A stretch of 46,631 nucleotides of DNA from a virus. Each line of letters starts with the position of its first letter. Within the stretch, counting starts at the first letter, position 1. The translations under genes and the position numbers were made by a program. Positions 7,428-15,213 of the stretch are shown in pieces. Below the pieces are notes generated by a model, which was given only the letters and a program-made list of their open reading frames with translations, was not told the DNA's origin and did no database searches. The DNA is taken from positions 1 through 46,631 of IMG/VR virus record IMGVR_UViG_3300042924_004553. One strand, given 5' to 3'.

Positions 7428-8639
7428 TTACTTTTTAAACCAATCCTGCTGCTCACCTTCGCGATCCAAATCACAGGTATGACAGTGTGTGCCAGCGTCC
7501 CAGAAAAACTGATGTCGTAAAGGCAACACATGGCAGGTTATGCCATAACGTTCCATGGCACGCACCACATTTTCATCATACTGACTTACCACTGCGGTTT
7601 TTGGATCAACCATGAGAATGTTCACAAAGAACTTGGTTTCAACTGCATTGCCCGTCCAATGGCGCATGTAGGTATCAAGAAAATCTGCTAGTTGTGGTGA
7701 TTGCTCTTGACCCTGTAGATAATAACGACCATAGCCCCATTTGCGTAGTTCTCGCCAGTCTGCTACTGTTTCTAAAAAGCTTCGGTCACTGCCGTAGACT
7801 ACTTCCCAGCCAGGAAAGCTTTTTTCATATGTGGTTTGATCGTGGTAGCTGATGATCAAACCAGGTGCCACTGGACAGAATGTGCCATCGCTGTGACCAC
7901 CAGTGTCAATAATATGTGGACGAAATGTTTTACCAGCTATGGATTGACTTAGTAGACTTAGACCGCTGGTTACGCCGCCATACCACTCGGTAGCAAAATA
8001 AAGATCACGTCCCACTCTAGTGACCATGCTGCCATTTACAAATTCGTGTTGTGCTGTGTCTTTTAAGGTATTTCCTCTTCTAGCAATAAACCGATAAATG
8101 TCATCAAACACGCCCACTGGGTTTGTGAGTTTCTCAGCCATGCGATACCATTCGCTGTTGCGTATCCGCAGATAATCGCAGTCATAAACTAGATCCTGAA
8201 TGTGCGTGGGCAAATTTGCAAAGTCTTTTTCTCTATTACAATTAGGCCAGTCTGGCTGTTGGATGTCTTGGTAAAACTGATTCCAGCCGGGCCATTCATC
8301 ATAATGATCAGCATACACCACACGTTTCCATGAGTGACTTTTATAGAAAGTGTCTCCAATCATGATGTGATAGTCTCTAGGAGTCACAGGCGGCATGGGC
8401 ATCTCACGCTTGAACTCTAGTTGCTGCCAACGACTAACATCGGGTCTCAACACAGTGACCCCACGCTGCTCAAGAAATCTGCTGAGTGATGCTAGATCTT
8501 CTTCAGTCTCAATTGCTATGCGTTCAAAAATTGATCTAAGCTTGGAGTCTTTGATATAAGCAAAAGCTTCTGGTGGCCAACAAGCACCAACTATACACAC
8601 TTTCAGTGGATCCCAGTGTTGATAAACTTGTAGTTTCAA
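7428..8639 (-). CDS. Second amidinotransferase-fold protein
   Basis: A 403-residue guanidino-group-modifying enzyme relative, about 100 residues longer than the one at 3464. It shows the N-terminal PLKVCIVG strand, His249 in a GGHSDGTFCPVAPG loop, and Cys386 in DAGTHCHTCDLDRE near the C-terminus. At the place of the catalytic Asp it has VNGSM, that is Asn202. The insertion around residues 75-170 is Trp/Tyr-rich. The start is TTG at 8639 with GAGG five bases ahead. Either the reaction differs, or another acid substitutes for Asp; hydrolase, transferase and non-catalytic roles are all open. Convergent with the oxygenase at 6651 and divergent from the glycosyltransferase-like gene. Confidence 0.75.
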   Translation of the reverse strand: MKLQVYQHWDPLKVCIVGACWPPEAFAYIKDSKLRSIFERIAIETEEDLASLSRFLEQRGVTVLRPDVSRWQQLEFKREMPMPPVTPRDYHIMIGDTFYKSHSWKRVVYADHYDEWPGWNQFYQDIQQPDWPNCNREKDFANLPTHIQDLVYDCDYLRIRNSEWYRMAEKLTNPVGVFDDIYRFIARRGNTLKDTAQHEFVNGSMVTRVGRDLYFATEWYGGVTSGLSLLSQSIAGKTFRPHIIDTGGHSDGTFCPVAPGLIISYHDQTTYEKSFPGWEVVYGSDRSFLETVADWRELRKWGYGRYYLQGQEQSPQLADFLDTYMRHWTGNAVETKFFVNILMVDPKTAVVSQYDENVVRAMERYGITCHVLPLRHQFFWDAGTHCHTCDLDREGEQQDWFKK

Positions 8640-8661
8640 TTGCGCCTCTATAAGTAGGTTT

Positions 8662-9891
8662 ATGTTTGTTCCAATGGACCTGTTGTATGACTATCTAGAA
8701 CACATAGTCAATCACGACTTTGTAATTTATCGATTTTGGCCGCATGGATCCAAAAACATTCAGGATCTTGTGCCCAAGCGCGATTATACTATGCTTGACA
8801 GCGTCACGCGACCTATATTGATATTTCACGATCAGGAACCACTTAACTTTGATTTATACCAAAGCCAAAACCTAGAACACACCACATGGTTTAAAGATTG
8901 GCCACTGGAATTTAGACAATGGTGGTTAAATCGCAACCTGCGCAGCGCATGTGAAGTCAATGTGCATGACCGATGTATCGTTACCCATAGTGAACATAAC
9001 AGTGCCCAGGTTTCACTTTATCAACAACATGGATTCGAAACTGTGTATGTCTGGAGTCATGCTCTGTTATCAAGAGATTGGTATCGTTATGCTATGTTAG
9101 ATCCCAGGCTTCAACAGCCTCGATCGGTCAAACACGACTTCAACATCTATGCACGAGCCTGGAGTGGCACCAGAGAGTATAGGTTATATTTTTTGAGCTT
9201 GATCACTGATATCGCACATCACTGTAGAACCACATTTTCTACCCAGGATCAAGCTCACTATCTTGATTACAGGTTTGCCAATTCACGATATGATATTGCA
9301 AAACTTGATCTAGAAAATTATTTTGGTGACACCAGTGTTAGTAGCCACAGCAGTGCTACCTATGATGCAGAACATGTTTGCAGCACAGGATTTGATGTTG
9401 TGCTAGAAACTATCTTTGATGAGGATCGCATACATCTCACTGAAAAAAGCCTGCGTCCTATTGCGTGTGGTCAGCCTTTTCTGTTGGCAGCAGCCGCAGG
9501 AAGTTTATCGTACCTACGTGGTTATGGTTTCCAAACATTTGAATCTGTGATAGATGAGTCATATGACCTTGAAAGCGATCCTGTACGCCGCTTGCACATG
9601 ATCACTGCCGAGATGAAAAGAATTGCTCGTATGTCTAGTCAACAAAAAAATCAACTGATGCAACAGTGCAGGCACATAGTAGAACACAATCAAACACACT
9701 TCTTCAGCACTGATTTTTTCAATCAAGTTGTAAACGAATACATTGTAAACATGCAGCAGGCCATGTTGGCAGTATCCCAATCTCGTCATGGGTCGGAACC
9801 ACGGCAGCATCTTGCTATCTACGATCGTTGGCCTGAATTCCGTGGTCACCCAGATGCCGAACCCATACTGCGTGTACTGAAAACGATCTAG
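8662..9891 (+). CDS. Glycosyltransferase-like protein
   Basis: A 409-residue protein. Residues around 265-310 (HLTEKSLRPIACGQPFLLAAA, then SYLRGYGFQTFESVIDESYD) match the donor-binding signature of phage and bacterial GT-B-like transferases in which an SEK/TEKS..PI..G.PF motif precedes a GF.TF..ID..YD stretch, reminiscent of GT10 or related families. The N-terminal half lacks clear motifs. A TATAAGTA box ends 6 bases before the ATG, and AGG lies 4 bases ahead of it. It overlaps the convergent gene at 9888 by 4 bases. It may transfer a sugar made or oxidised by the cluster's dehydrogenase; acceptor unknown. Confidence 0.65.
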   Translation: MFVPMDLLYDYLEHIVNHDFVIYRFWPHGSKNIQDLVPKRDYTMLDSVTRPILIFHDQEPLNFDLYQSQNLEHTTWFKDWPLEFRQWWLNRNLRSACEVNVHDRCIVTHSEHNSAQVSLYQQHGFETVYVWSHALLSRDWYRYAMLDPRLQQPRSVKHDFNIYARAWSGTREYRLYFLSLITDIAHHCRTTFSTQDQAHYLDYRFANSRYDIAKLDLENYFGDTSVSSHSSATYDAEHVCSTGFDVVLETIFDEDRIHLTEKSLRPIACGQPFLLAAAAGSLSYLRGYGFQTFESVIDESYDLESDPVRRLHMITAEMKRIARMSSQQKNQLMQQCRHIVEHNQTHFFSTDFFNQVVNEYIVNMQQAMLAVSQSRHGSEPRQHLAIYDRWPEFRGHPDAEPILRVLKTI

Positions 9892-10244
9892 GCAACGTTC
9901 CGAGAAATCACTGCACTCCAGTCCGGCCCAGGTTCAGAATCAATGCAACTTTGCAACCTAGCGTGCATAATTTCATAGAAGCTGTCCACACGACCTCCCC
10001 ATTGTCCCAGCAGGCCAGTCAAAAGATCCAATGACTGCTGCCACTGCCGCTGTTTATAGGTTTCCAACATTTTGTGATGATTGTCGTACAGTGTGCCAAT
10101 ACGCCCTATGTCTTGAAAGGGTATGTGTTCTACCACACAATAGGCTGTAAACTGCTTGCCACCCACTGAAATAGTGTCAAGTTCCAACACCACATGTTTG
10201 TCAGACAAGTCGCTCTTGGCTGCTTCATCAAATATAATATGCAT
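9888..10244 (-). CDS. Hypothetical protein
   Basis: A 118-residue soluble protein beginning MHIIFDEAAKSDLSDKHVVLELDT, with a beta-rich first half (FTAYCVVEHIP) and a helical second half (SLDLLTGLLGQWGG, SFYEIMHARL). No known domain is recognised. A good ribosome-binding site, AAAAGGAA, lies ahead of the ATG. Its stop overlaps that of the convergent glycosyltransferase by 4 bases (CTAG), a pattern common in this genome. Confidence 0.7.
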   Translation of the reverse strand: MHIIFDEAAKSDLSDKHVVLELDTISVGGKQFTAYCVVEHIPFQDIGRIGTLYDNHHKMLETYKQRQWQQSLDLLTGLLGQWGGRVDSFYEIMHARLQSCIDSEPGPDWSAVISRNVA

Positions 10245-10256
10245 TGCGTTTCCTTT

Positions 10257-10262
10257 TAAATA
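10257..10262 (+). promoter_or_regulatory. TAAATA motif before metallophosphoesterase
   Basis: TAAATA in the context TTTTAAATATG, ending 7 bases before the ATG at 10269. If it works like a T4 late promoter, transcription would begin about at the ATG, giving a leaderless mRNA. The same spacing is seen at 29313 before the desaturase. Confidence 0.4.
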
Positions 10263-10268
10263 TGTATT

Positions 10269-11060
10269 ATGCCTTTTGTATTCGACTTAATTTCTGATTT
10301 ACACAATGAGACCTGGTCAACATTTGATTGGTCAGGACAACCTACTAGTCCTTTTGCAATAGTTGCAGGTGATGTTGCTGTAGATCGAGACGTTTTAATC
10401 AAAACTCTAGAACACCTAGCAAAATGCTATCACATGGTATTTTACATAGATGGCAACGACGAACACAAGCTTTACATGTCCGATCTAGCCAGTAGCTACC
10501 GTGCGCTACACAAGGCTATCAAAAAGATAAAAAACGTTGTGTATCTACAGGAAAATGTGGTAGTAATGAATGGGGTAGGTGTGTTGGCTACAAATGGCTG
10601 GTGGGGCTTTGATGCGGATCCGGGCATAGACGAAGATCAAACACATCATTGGTGGATTAATAAAATGCACAGAGATGGATATGATGCTGACAGTAACCTA
10701 ATCAAAGATCTATCAAGAACAGATGCTGCCTACATAATTCGCAGTGTGCAGAGACTGCAACGCCACCAAGATGTGAAAAAAATTGTGATAGTAACACACA
10801 CAGTGCCTACCACAGAACTAATCAAGCACGACATTGATCTTGAGGGCAAGTATGGATTCAACTGCATGGTTAACTCTCTCATGGACTTGGCCATTCCAAA
10901 TGATACAGAACACAAAATTCACACCTGGTGTTTTGGTCATTATCACTTGCCAGTGGATCGTGTGATTGATGGCATACGCTATGTAAACAACTGCCGCGGA
11001 CGTGGAAACACCGACTTTAAACAGTCGGTGTATTATCCAAAACGTATTGAGATAAGTTAA
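10269..11060 (+). CDS. Metallophosphoesterase (calcineurin-like)
   Basis: A 263-residue protein with the metallophosphoesterase motif set in order: D10-x-H12 (LISDLHNE), GD at 34-35 (VAGDVAVDR), GNDEH near 61-65 in place of GNHE/D, a central THTVPT, and FGHYH near the C-terminus. These bind two metal ions and hydrolyse phosphomonoesters, diesters or nucleotides. The GNDEH variant keeps the usual Asn but has Asp where the His normally sits, with a His two residues on, which may alter activity. Substrate unknown. Convergent with ClpS, overlapping it by 4 bases. Confidence 0.85.
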   Translation: MPFVFDLISDLHNETWSTFDWSGQPTSPFAIVAGDVAVDRDVLIKTLEHLAKCYHMVFYIDGNDEHKLYMSDLASSYRALHKAIKKIKNVVYLQENVVVMNGVGVLATNGWWGFDADPGIDEDQTHHWWINKMHRDGYDADSNLIKDLSRTDAAYIIRSVQRLQRHQDVKKIVIVTHTVPTTELIKHDIDLEGKYGFNCMVNSLMDLAIPNDTEHKIHTWCFGHYHLPVDRVIDGIRYVNNCRGRGNTDFKQSVYYPKRIEIS

Positions 11061-11368
11061 GCGTCAGCTTCTAGACGTACCTGCAAGGGAAAGTTATTGG
11101 CCCTGGCGCTGAGTGTGACTTCTACTCCTTTTTGTTCGGCCAGCTCATAGGGCAGAACTGCCACAGTGGCCGAACCAATATTGTGTATGTCAAGAGTAAT
11201 TGCTTCTGCTGTTTCTTCAGTATAATCAAAAAATTCAATTAGACTGCCTATAACAAAATCCATTGAGGTTTGATTGTCATTGAGATAGATCACCTTAAAC
11301 ATAGGTGGCTCTTTTAGTTCTTCGTTGATGTTGGTTTTGGTCTCTGTGACAACTTCAGCATTAGACAT
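11057..11368 (-). CDS. clpS: ClpS-like N-degron adaptor
   Basis: A 103-residue protein matching the ClpS adaptor fold along its length: KVIYLNDNQTSMDFVIGSL (canonical VILLNDDYTPMEFVV), then FF-x-TEETA, D-IHNIGSATVAVLPYELAE and a C-terminal FPLQVRLEAD. ClpS delivers N-degron proteins to ClpAP in bacteria. Binding-pocket residues are mostly kept: Asn30, Asp31, Met36 and His62, but the second acidic residue is Asn32 (DD to DN), which may change N-terminal residue choice. The N-terminal tail (residues 1-22) that inserts into ClpA is present. Ribosome-binding site AAGGAA. It lies downstream of Hsp20, and a full ClpX gene sits 1 kb away. Confidence 0.88.
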   Translation of the reverse strand: MSNAEVVTETKTNINEELKEPPMFKVIYLNDNQTSMDFVIGSLIEFFDYTEETAEAITLDIHNIGSATVAVLPYELAEQKGVEVTLSARANNFPLQVRLEADA

Positions 11369-11387
11369 TTTGCGTTCCTTGAATAAT

Positions 11388-11405
11388 GGGGGAGTTGCCT
11401 CCCCC
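11388..11405. other. Perfect GNRA-loop hairpin between hsp20 and clpS
   Basis: On the minus-strand transcript GGGGGAG-GCAA-CTCCCCC forms a 7-bp stem closed by a GCAA tetraloop. It is followed by ATTATTC, not a U-tract, so it is not a standard terminator. It lies 16 bases after the Hsp20 stop and 20 before the ClpS start, and could stabilise the upstream 3' end, cause partial termination or mark a processing site. Confidence 0.6.
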
Positions 11406-11407
11406 TG

Positions 11408-11413
11408 TATTTA
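11408..11413 (-). promoter_or_regulatory. TAAATA motif before clpS
   Basis: TAAATA in the context GTGTAAATACAG, 39 bases before the ClpS start and just upstream of the hairpin at 11388. A transcript begun here would carry that hairpin at its 5' end. It is called from similarity to the T4 late core and its recurrence in this window. Confidence 0.35.
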
Positions 11414-11420
11414 CACGATA

Positions 11421-11858
11421 TCAGCCTGCGTAGGTGATTGCGATTGACTTGGGTTTTTGACTTTCAGGTACTACTCTTTCCAACTGTACAGTCAAGATGC
11501 CATCTTTCATGATTGCACCTTTTACTTCTACGTAGTCAGCTAGAGTAAAGTGACGCACAAATGTACGAGCACTGATACCGTGATGTAGATATTGCACCTG
11601 GGTATCATCGTTGTCGTCTTTATGTGCTCCACGAATAGTCAATCGACCTTCATGGAACTCAACATCAATTTCCCCTTGACTAAAGCCAGCAGCAGCCACA
11701 CGAATTTCATATAGATCTTCTGCCAGGCGTACAATGTCATATGGAGGATAATTTCCCGCTGCTGCATCAATCTGTGCAGTGATGCGATCAAACAGTCGAT
11801 CAATACCAACTGTGTTACGATAGAACGGGGTCAGATCAAAAGATGTGATTTTAGTCAT
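11421..11858 (-). CDS. Small heat-shock protein Hsp20 (IbpA-like)
   Basis: A 145-residue alpha-crystallin-domain chaperone. The N-terminus (ITSFDLTPFYRNTVGIDRLFDRI) resembles bacterial IbpA/IbpB; the core runs YPPYDIVRLAEDLYEIRVAAAGFSQGEIDVEFHEGRLTIRG; and VKGAIMKDGILTVQLER holds the conserved G-x-L motif. A C-terminal I-A-I motif (SIAITYAG) is the usual partner-binding I-x-I. Hsp20 genes are nearly universal in T4-like cyanophages, where they are thought to help folding or assembly. Expression is probably strong: a near-consensus sigma70 promoter (11920-11950), a 5' hairpin and a good AAAGGAG site precede it. Confidence 0.93.
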   Translation of the reverse strand: MTKITSFDLTPFYRNTVGIDRLFDRITAQIDAAAGNYPPYDIVRLAEDLYEIRVAAAGFSQGEIDVEFHEGRLTIRGAHKDDNDDTQVQYLHHGISARTFVRHFTLADYVEVKGAIMKDGILTVQLERVVPESQKPKSIAITYAG

Positions 11859-11892
11859 TGTTTTCTCCTTTCATTAAGCAAGAATGACTGTG

Positions 11893-11915
11893 TGTAGCCC
11901 GATATCGGCGCTACA
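11893..11915 (-). other. Hairpin at the 5' end of the hsp20 leader
   Basis: The transcript segment TGTAGC-G-CCG-ATAT-CGG-GCTACA folds into a 9-bp stem with one bulged G and an ATAT loop. The predicted start of the promoter at 11920-11950 falls at about 11914-11915, so this stem would sit at the very 5' end of the mRNA, a position known to protect messages from degradation. A thermosensor is also possible for a heat-shock gene, but it does not cover the AAAGGAG site. Confidence 0.6.
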
Positions 11916-11919
11916 ACCA

Positions 11920-11950
11920 TATTTATACAGCAGTTTTTGAATTATGTCAA
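11920..11950 (-). promoter_or_regulatory. Sigma70-type promoter of hsp20, overlapping a T4-late core
   Basis: TTGACA (11950-11945), a 17-base spacer, then TATAAA (11927-11922) within TATAAATA (11927-11920). The -35 is perfect and the -10 matches 5 of 6. The same bases form an exact T4 late promoter core, so the site could serve both host and phage-modified polymerase. The -35 overlaps the bS21 stop codon. Confidence 0.75.
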
Positions 11951-12150
11951 TATTTTTTGGGCGGCAGCTTTTGGCTATCCAGGTACTTGCGCCAGCGGTT
12001 GCGAGCTGCATTGGCCTTGAGTTTGCGTTGAGTGGTGGGTTTGGTATATTGTTCGCGCTCGCGAAGGTTGATCATCAAACGATCTTCCTGAACTTTTTTC
12101 TTGAGTTTGCGCAGTGCTTTTTCCACATTACCATCATGCACCACAATCAT
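11947..12150 (-). CDS. rpsU: Ribosomal protein bS21
   Basis: A 67-residue basic protein matching small-subunit protein bS21: IVVHDGNVEKALRKLKKKVQED (bacterial form: IKVRENEPFDVALRRFKR...), then LREREQYTKPTTQRKLKANAARNRWRKY. bS21 helps start-site selection on the 30S subunit near the anti-Shine-Dalgarno region; phage-borne copies are known from several aquatic phages and may bias initiation to phage mRNA. I chose ATG 12150 (AAGGG site); a GTG at 12165 with GAGG would add five residues. It lies 10-25 bases after clpX and directly before hsp20. Confidence 0.88.
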   Translation of the reverse strand: MIVVHDGNVEKALRKLKKKVQEDRLMINLREREQYTKPTTQRKLKANAARNRWRKYLDSQKLPPKKY

Positions 12151-12175
12151 TTTACCCTTTTTCACTAATACCTCA

Positions 12176-13369
12176 CTAAAAATGTGTAGGGTTATTTACC
12201 AAATCTACGTCTATATTGACTTTTTGCATTTGTTTTTTATTGTAGTCTCGTAGATTGTACATGTGCGGCAACAAAATACGCTCGAGTTCACTGTGCAGGG
12301 CTCTAGCGCCGGTGCGTGTGCTTTTAGCACGTTCTGCGATTAGCTGTAGTGCCTCCGGAGTAAAATCAAGCTCAATTTGATCCTGGGCGAAAATCCATTG
12401 ATACTGACTTATCCAACTGTTCTTGACTTCGCACATGATATTGACCAACTGTGAAATATCTAGTTCCTGTAGCACTACCCAGTTGGTAAATCTGCCTACA
12501 AATTCAGGGATCAATCCAAATTTCACAAGATCGTCTGGATTAACCATATTTAGAAAGTCTTGATCTTTTTTGGCATTGATTTCTGCAGAGAATCCCATGG
12601 CAGTACCTTGTACACGATTTTGTATAATATCCTCTAGTCCCACGAATGCACCACCTGCGATAAACAGAATATTGGTTGTGTCAATTTCTATAAACTCTTG
12701 ATTGGGGTTCTTTCTTCCCAGGCTAGGTGCTATCCTACAGCGTGTGCCTTCAACTAACTTTAGCAAGGCTTGTTGTACACCTTCACCAGACACATCTCTG
12801 GTAATACTTGTGCTTTCGCTCTTGCGTGATATCTTGTCTATTTCGTCAATAAACACAATGCCTCTTTGTGTTTTTTCAATATCACCTTTGCTTTCAATAT
12901 ACAGTCTACTGATCAAACTTTCAACATCATCACCCACGTAGCCTGCTTCTGTAAGGCTGGTAGCATCAGCGATAGCAAAAGGAACATCTAGATACCTGGC
13001 CACACTACGAGCCAATAAAGTTTTTCCAGATCCCGTGGGACCAAGTAACAACACATTACTTTTTTCTATTTCAACGCCAGGATCAGGATTGTTGATACGC
13101 TTGTAGTGATTCACAATGGCCACGCTCAACATGATCTTGGCCTGATCTTGTCCTATCACATACTGATCTAGAAACTTTTTGATTTCTTTGGGATCAAGCT
13201 CTGGATGTTCAAGTACTTCTTGATCCAATGGTGATTCTCTTTCCAAGAGATCTTGGCAAAGATGAACACACTCATTACAGATACCTACTTTATCACCCAC
13301 AATGAGTTTTTTTACAGCATCCTTGTGCTTGCCGCAAAAGGAGCATGATGAAGCGTGATCTTGATGCAT
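12176..13369 (-). CDS. clpX: ClpX, ATPase subunit of ClpXP protease
   Basis: A 397-residue full-length ClpX. The N-terminal zinc domain has Cys9, Cys12, Cys31, Cys34. AAA+ motifs: Walker A GPTGSGKT (110-117), Walker B IVFIDEID (171-178), pore-1 GYVG (143-146), pore-2 in [13 protein letters not shown], arginine finger in EFVGR (289-293), sensor-2 GAR (354-356). ClpX unfolds tagged proteins and feeds them to ClpP. Two loops differ from Escherichia coli: RKH, which reads the ssrA tag, is Arg219-Lys220-Asn221, and the ClpP-docking IGF loop is Met258-Gly-Phe. No clpP is in the window, so it would have to use host ClpP or act alone. C-terminus is some 25 residues shorter than usual. Five bases after the membrane protein gene, no obvious ribosome-binding site. 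Confidence 0.93.
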   Translation of the reverse strand: MHQDHASSCSFCGKHKDAVKKLIVGDKVGICNECVHLCQDLLERESPLDQEVLEHPELDPKEIKKFLDQYVIGQDQAKIMLSVAIVNHYKRINNPDPGVEIEKSNVLLLGPTGSGKTLLARSVARYLDVPFAIADATSLTEAGYVGDDVESLISRLYIESKGDIEKTQRGIVFIDEIDKISRKSESTSITRDVSGEGVQQALLKLVEGTRCRIAPSLGRKNPNQEFIEIDTTNILFIAGGAFVGLEDIIQNRVQGTAMGFSAEINAKKDQDFLNMVNPDDLVKFGLIPEFVGRFTNWVVLQELDISQLVNIMCEVKNSWISQYQWIFAQDQIELDFTPEALQLIAERAKSTRTGARALHSELERILLPHMYNLRDYNKKQMQKVNIDVDLVNNPTHF

Positions 13370-13374
13370 GAGTT

Positions 13375-14889
13375 TTAAGTTTTTTGTAAACGTGCTGCTA
13401 TCTGCTCGCGTTCGCTGTATGTCAGCATTTCCGCGTCGTATTCACCAGATTCAAGTTTGGCAATGAGAAAATCAATATAGGCATCGTCGTAAGCATAACT
13501 GTCGCTTAGGTCTTTGTCAACCTCTATCCATTTTTTACCATTGTATTTGTACAACACCGTGGGCAGCATGTCAACTCTAAGGTAAACGTCACCTTTGCTG
13601 GCATTCTCTGGGAAAGCAATACCAAAGCCTGACACATTGCCCGACAAAGGTTCATTGTCAGCTGCAAGTGCAATCATTGACGCCCAAGGCACTTCTGGTA
13701 TAGCACCAATTTCAACCAAACGACGTTGCTCCTTGATAGTGCTTTCAGGATGAGTTGACTTCCATTCGCGCATGGCTGCTTTTTCAAGGTCTTCTACCAC
13801 TGGCTGTTGCCATGAGGCCACAGGAGTTTCAGAAATAATTTCCTCTGTATCTTTGACCAGTTGTTCTTCTTTGATTTCCAACACAGGTTCAGGTTCAGCC
13901 TGTACAACTTCTATCACTGGTTCTGGGGGATCTAGTTCACTTAGAATTTGATTGGCTTGCTCTGCTCGTGCTGCTTCATCAAGAGCCAACTTGGCATCAC
14001 CTTCAACAGGTCTCTCCATGGGAAACGGCCATGGCTCTGGCTCTGGTTCAGGATCAGGTTCTTTGATTTCCTCAGGGGTGGGAGATGGTGGTGGGGTTTC
14101 AACTGGCACAACCATCACAGCATTGGCTCGCGCTTGACGTTCCCACTTCATGCTTTCAGTTGCTGCCAACAGCATCATGATAGCCAAGGGATCAAACACA
14201 GCCACTATGATAATGATTACCCAACGTACCGCACGTTCTAGAATGTTTTGATCTGGATTGTCTCCATAGATCAAGGCAGCAATGTATTTGATGGGACCAA
14301 CTTCGGCTTCTATTTTTCTGTTTTCAGCTCGCAGTGGTGCTGCTTCTTCATTGAGTTGAGCAATGGTCTTTTGTTCAGCGGCAATTTCAGATAAAAGTCT
14401 TGTGCGTTCCTTTTGTTGACTACGTCTAATCTGTACTGCTCTTTCTGCGCCGCGCTCATCATCACTGCGTCCCATGAGCTGGTCCACTGCTTCGTCCATT
14501 TGTTTTAGAGCACGCCGATTGGTTTCGATGTTGTCTCGCGCTGTACGAATCTTTTCATCATAGATTGATATCTTGGCCTGGCTGTCCCCACTGACCAAGC
14601 TTTGATCGCTGTGAGCTTTGCTTAAAAAACCAAAGATGCCCATAGAGGTGATAACCATCAACAAACACACAGCAGGCACCAGATAGGCTTTCATGGCCAA
14701 GCGGCATTGAGTCCAATATTCATGTAACCAAATGGTCACAGTGACCTTGGCAATCTCTAGTATTGAACCCATGACGATAATAGGTATTACCGCGGCTGCA
14801 AAGATCGCAGTAAGACCTACTATAGAATAAAAAGCGGCTACTGCGCTGAGGCACAGTGCCACTATCAACATTACATAACTCAAAAACAT
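13375..14889 (-). CDS. Membrane protein with coiled coil and Pro/Glu-rich linker
   Basis: A 504-residue protein. Three hydrophobic segments at the N-terminus (about 4-26, 27-46, 70-91), a long charged coiled coil (about 105-205), another hydrophobic helix (about 231-253, [18 protein letters not shown]), then a Pro/Glu-rich linker ([14 protein letters not shown]) and a soluble C-terminal domain containing [20 protein letters not shown]. Similar membrane/coiled-coil proteins occur in T4-like marine phages, but I know no function; candidates are a spanin- or signalling-like membrane protein or a virion component. TATAAATA lies 9 bases before its ATG. Confidence 0.75.
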   Translation of the reverse strand: MFLSYVMLIVALCLSAVAAFYSIVGLTAIFAAAVIPIIVMGSILEIAKVTVTIWLHEYWTQCRLAMKAYLVPAVCLLMVITSMGIFGFLSKAHSDQSLVSGDSQAKISIYDEKIRTARDNIETNRRALKQMDEAVDQLMGRSDDERGAERAVQIRRSQQKERTRLLSEIAAEQKTIAQLNEEAAPLRAENRKIEAEVGPIKYIAALIYGDNPDQNILERAVRWVIIIIVAVFDPLAIMMLLAATESMKWERQARANAVMVVPVETPPPSPTPEEIKEPDPEPEPEPWPFPMERPVEGDAKLALDEAARAEQANQILSELDPPEPVIEVVQAEPEPVLEIKEEQLVKDTEEIISETPVASWQQPVVEDLEKAAMREWKSTHPESTIKEQRRLVEIGAIPEVPWASMIALAADNEPLSGNVSGFGIAFPENASKGDVYLRVDMLPTVLYKYNGKKWIEVDKDLSDSYAYDDAYIDFLIAKLESGEYDAEMLTYSEREQIAARLQKT

Positions 14890-14892
14890 GGC

Positions 14893-15204
14893 CTAATTAT
14901 TTATAGTTGGTTTGGCATTAACATCACTACGTACTTCTATGCTAAACTTTACTGCTATCCATGTTGCAAAAGCCTGATTGGGAATATCAAACCAAACTGG
15001 AAATGGTACTTTGCTGGTTCGATAATATCCCCATTTGGGTGTTTTAAGTTTGCGCAGCACTTTGCTTTGACAGGCCCAATTGCGCCCAAATTCACGCCTA
15101 CAATCTTTCATGATACCGTACCACTGTTCGGGAGTAGATATCATAAAGTAAAATCTGTGCAGTTCCTGGGCCGTTTTTTTAAGCGGATCGAGTGACTTAG
15201 ACAT
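14893..15204 (-). CDS. Hypothetical protein
   Basis: A 103-residue basic protein beginning MSKSLDPLKKTAQELHRFYFM, with several aromatic residues and a helical centre (WYGIMKDCRREFGRNWACQSKVLRKL). The WACQSKVLRKLKTPKWGYYRT stretch is strongly basic and may bind nucleic acid or membrane phosphates; this is a guess. ATG at 15204 is preferred over the GTG at 15213. No clear ribosome-binding site. The gene follows the 276-base unassigned stretch and would be the first gene on any transcript from it. Confidence 0.65.
   Translation of the reverse strand: MSKSLDPLKKTAQELHRFYFMISTPEQWYGIMKDCRREFGRNWACQSKVLRKLKTPKWGYYRTSKVPFPVWFDIPNQAFATWIAVKFSIEVRSDVNAKPTINN
14898..14905 (-). promoter_or_regulatory. 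TATAAATA, T4-late-type promoter core
   Basis: An exact TATAAATA on the minus strand, 9 bases upstream of the ATG at 14889 and overlapping the end of the preceding gene. If used, the mRNA would have almost no leader. Confidence 0.4.
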
Positions 15205-15213
15205 AATTTTCAC

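Noticed and set aside
11388-11405. Calling the hsp20-clpS hairpin a rho-independent terminator
   Set aside because: No U-tract follows the stem on either strand.
13948-14241. Open frames on the plus strand opposite the Pro/Glu-rich linker
   Set aside because: They arise from the repetitive linker composition and read as Ser/Gly- and Trp-rich nonsense.
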